From: Burkholderiales bacterium | Lineage (GTDB): Bacteria; Pseudomonadota; Gammaproteobacteria; Burkholderiales; Casimicrobiaceae | DNA length: 7,331 bases | Assembly (NCBI GenBank): GCA_025354075.1 | Contig: JANXNO010000120.1 | Location: 1 to 7,331 of the forward strand | Reading direction: 5' to 3' | In this document: positions 6,256-7,331 of the stretch, piece after piece | Layout of the letters: each line of letters opens with the position of its first letter | Position numbering within the stretch: position 1 is the stretch's first letter | The notes under the pieces: generated by a model | The model's input: the letters and a program-made list of their open reading frames with translations, nothing else | What the model was told of the DNA's origin: nothing | Databases searched by the model: none | Program-made: the position numbers and the translations under genes

Positions 6256-6296
6256 TGATCAAGGAAATCGGTGTCGAAATTCCCCGAAGAAGCTAG
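6252..6296 (+). pseudogene. Stub of a second cistron coupled to the protease gene (14 codons)
   Basis: The protease stop TGA (6253-6255) overlaps ATG at 6252-6254 (ATGA), and AGGAG at 6242-6246 sits five bases before this ATG. This is the classic arrangement of a translationally coupled downstream gene. The frame reads MMIKEIGVEIPRRS and then stops at TAG (6294-6296), exactly where the minus-strand antitoxin gene ends (6293). I read this as the 5' end of a partner gene whose body was lost when the toxin-antitoxin DNA joined here. Families known to travel with such proteases (for example the trypsin-co-occurring domains) are possible, but 14 residues cannot be assigned. It may also be a chance short frame. 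Confidence 0.4.
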
Positions 6297-6596
6297 GCAG
6301 TCGCCAACCCCCGCAGAATCTTCGGATGCTTGACCGCGACCCGCAGTAACGTCTGCGCGGCCCCCCGTCGGATCGCGCCGCCCCTGCTCCCAATCCTGAA
6401 GCGTACGCACCGAAACTCCTAGCAGTTCAGCAAATTCCCCCTGCGTAAGGCCTATACGTGCGCGTGCCTCGGACGCGGCGGTGACGACCACTTGCGTCGT
6501 GCGTGCGGCACGTCCTGACTTCATCTCCTTCGCGGAGGCGAGCAAATCGTCCTGAAACTGCTTCATTTCATCAGTGGTGGGTTTTGCGATTTTCAT
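6293..6596 (-). pseudogene. HigA/NadS-like XRE antitoxin, frameshifted in a G-run
   Basis: The gene starts at the ATG 6594-6596 (MKIAKPTTDEMKQF) with a GAGAG a few bases upstream. The N-terminal arm (1-45) is followed by an XRE helix-turn-helix at about 46-72, with GLTQGEFAELLGVSVRTLQD and WEQGRRDPTG, as in antitoxins of HigA/NadS type. Immediately after PTG lies a run of six G on the minus strand (6361-6366). With five G the frame continues AAQTLLRVAVKHPKILRGL and stops at 6293-6295, giving 100 residues, the normal family length and ending. With six G the frame instead runs out of family sequence to 6231 (121 residues), overlapping the protease gene end. The HTH would still be made, but the dimerising C-terminal helix is replaced. 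In this family the toxin gene normally precedes the antitoxin; that position (above 6600) holds no toxin. It is therefore an orphan relic, unless the extra base is a sequencing error. Confidence 0.72.
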
Positions 6597-6721
6597 TGGT
6601 GCTCTCGACAAGTGCAGCTACGTTGATTCAAGAAGGGCTGCGACCAACTACACGGCAACGCCGTATTTTGGCCGTCAATGTGGATCTAGCCCAGCCACCC
6701 GATACACGTAGCCAATCAGCC

Positions 6722-6750
6722 ATAAGTACAAAAATAAGTACATGTACAAT
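6722..6750 (+). promoter_or_regulatory. YefM-type operator overlapping the yefM-yoeB promoter
   Basis: ATAAGTACA occurs twice as a direct repeat (6722-6730 and 6734-6742), 12 bp apart. The second copy runs into TGTACA, forming the perfect 10-bp palindrome GTACATGTAC (6738-6747). The E. coli yefM-yoeB operator consists of a long and a short palindrome with TGTACA cores spaced 12 bp centre to centre, so this layout fits autoregulation by the YefM-YoeB complex. TACAAT (6745-6750) is a good -10 box embedded in the operator; no good -35 was seen. Repression by occlusion is inferred. Confidence 0.65.
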
Positions 6751-6771
6751 AACAGAAAATTGGAGTCAACC

Positions 6772-7026
6772 ATGCAAACCGTAAGTTACACCGCCCTTCG
6801 CAGCAACCTCGCCCAGACTATGGACAAGGTCAACGCGGATCATGAGCCCGTGATCATCACCCGGCAGAACGGCGAGCCGGCGGTGTTGATGTCGCTGGAG
6901 GACTTTCGCTCGTACGAGGCTACGGCTTATCTGATGGCGAGTCCGAGGAACGCCGAGCGCTTGAACCGAGCAATCGAATCTGTCGAGGCGGGCAAGGCGA
7001 AGCGTCGCGAGTTGATTGAGGAATGA
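6772..7026 (+). CDS. yefM: YefM antitoxin (Phd/YefM family)
   Basis: This gene encodes 84 residues. YefM binds and neutralises the YoeB RNase through its C-terminal region and represses its own operon through its N-terminal DNA-binding fold. The sequence begins MQTVSYTALRSNLAQTMDKV, then has PVIITRQNGEPAVLMSLEDF (26-45), which is the Phd/YefM fold signature. An acidic/basic helical tail (residues about 56-84) would wrap the toxin. The ATG at 6772 is chosen because GGAG lies six bases upstream (6762-6765); an upstream in-frame ATG at 6742 falls inside the operator. The stop overlaps the toxin start by 4 bp (ATGA), giving coupled translation with the antitoxin first, as usual for this pair. Confidence 0.95.
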   Translation: MQTVSYTALRSNLAQTMDKVNADHEPVIITRQNGEPAVLMSLEDFRSYEATAYLMASPRNAERLNRAIESVEAGKAKRRELIEE

Positions 7027-7277
7027 TCGTCAGCTTCGCCGAACAGGCGTGGGAAGACTATCTTTATTGGCAGGCGAACGACAAAAAGGCGCTTCGCCGT
7101 ATCAACGAGCTGATCAAGGAAATTTCGCGGACGCCGTTTGAAGGCAAGGGCGATCCTGAGCCGCTGCGACACAACTGGTCGGGCTATTGGTCACGGCGCA
7201 TTGATCGCGAACACCGAATTGTTTACAAAGTTTCGGACGGTGAAATCATCGAGGTGCAGTGTCGTTATCACTACTGA
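7023..7277 (+). CDS. yoeB: YoeB toxin, ribosome-dependent mRNA endonuclease
   Basis: This gene encodes 84 residues, the same length as E. coli YoeB and alignable throughout without gaps. YoeB enters the ribosomal A site and cleaves mRNA; it is a RelE/ParE-superfamily toxin. Conserved blocks are EDYLYWQ (11-17), INELIKEISRTPFEGKGDPE (27-46), SGYWSRRIDREHRIVYKV (53-70) and the end CRYHY (80-84). The catalytic residues known for E. coli YoeB are all at the same positions: Glu46, Arg65, His83 and Tyr84. The module therefore looks fully functional. Translation is coupled to yefM through a 4-bp overlap, and expression should be controlled by the YefM operator upstream. Confidence 0.96.
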   Translation: MIVSFAEQAWEDYLYWQANDKKALRRINELIKEISRTPFEGKGDPEPLRHNWSGYWSRRIDREHRIVYKVSDGEIIEVQCRYHY

Positions 7278-7298
7278 TCCGCTGCTAACCAATTCGCG

Positions 7299-7331
7299 TT
7301 ACTTGGCCTTCGCCGCAGGCCGCGCGAACCA
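7299..7331 (-). CDS. Possible C-terminal end of a minus-strand gene (cut by the window edge)
   Basis: On the minus strand, the frame entering from the right edge reads WFARPAAKAK and then TAA (7299-7301), 22 bp beyond the yoeB stop and convergent to it. An Ala/Lys-rich end is common in proteobacterial proteins and the position is natural for a convergent gene, but ten codons cannot establish a gene or its family. Confidence 0.3.
   Translation of the reverse strand, partial: WFARPAAKAK

Noticed and set aside
6597..6771. Residual toxin gene upstream of the orphan antitoxin
   Set aside because: All minus-strand frames are short and none shows RelE/HigB-type motifs.
7305..7321. Possible terminator after yoeB (GGCCT/AGGCC)
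   Set aside because: It is a short 5-bp stem without a T-run, and it falls inside the possible end of a minus-strand gene.

Overview
The window looks like a chromosomal segment of a betaproteobacterium, most likely a member of the Burkholderiales. The markers are an orphan Bug/TctC-type periplasmic binding protein, a Tat-exported high-potential iron-sulfur protein (HiPIP), a beta-helix surface protein ending in an IPTL-CTERM-like sorting tail, and moderately GC-rich coding sequence. This placement is inferred from protein families only. No rRNA, tRNA or CRISPR was seen.

Layout. Positions 1-~430 hold two nested insertion-sequence remains: the last 28 codons and right end of an IS3-family element, abutting a decayed 3' fragment of an IS30-family transposase. 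Next comes a divergent pair: a secreted cysteine-rich protein of unknown function (445-1185, minus) and a secreted protein that I place in the DUF6454 family (1389-2330, plus). A single-gene HiPIP unit (2507-2833, plus) follows. It ends in a strong, probably bidirectional terminator shared with a convergent, broken beta-helix/IPTL-CTERM gene (2932-3780, minus) that needs two frame changes to read through. A gap of about 430 bp (3781-4209) contains a 9-bp inverted repeat. After it lies a complete Bug-family solute-binding protein gene (4210-5211, plus) with no tctA/tctB partners.

The last 2 kb look like an accessory patch. A trypsin-like serine protease with no signal peptide (5353-6255, plus) has an intact His-Asp-Ser triad. 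Its stop overlaps a well-placed ATG that opens only 14 codons, which looks like the stub of a lost, translationally coupled partner gene. Next is an orphan HigA/NadS-like antitoxin (6293-6596, minus), frameshifted in a run of six G/C with no toxin beside it. Finally there is a complete YefM-YoeB toxin-antitoxin operon (6772-7277, plus) with a recognisable GTAC-core operator. A few codons at the right edge may be the end of another minus-strand gene.

How the genes work together. The left and middle genes are mostly independent single-gene units with envelope or periplasmic roles: electron transfer (HiPIP), solute capture (Bug) and surface display (the beta-helix remnant). The right part shows turnover of defence or addiction modules: one intact TA pair, one broken antitoxin, and a protease that has probably lost its partner. 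The protease plus truncated second cistron is the best candidate for an incompletely described system, but only a stub of the partner remains here.
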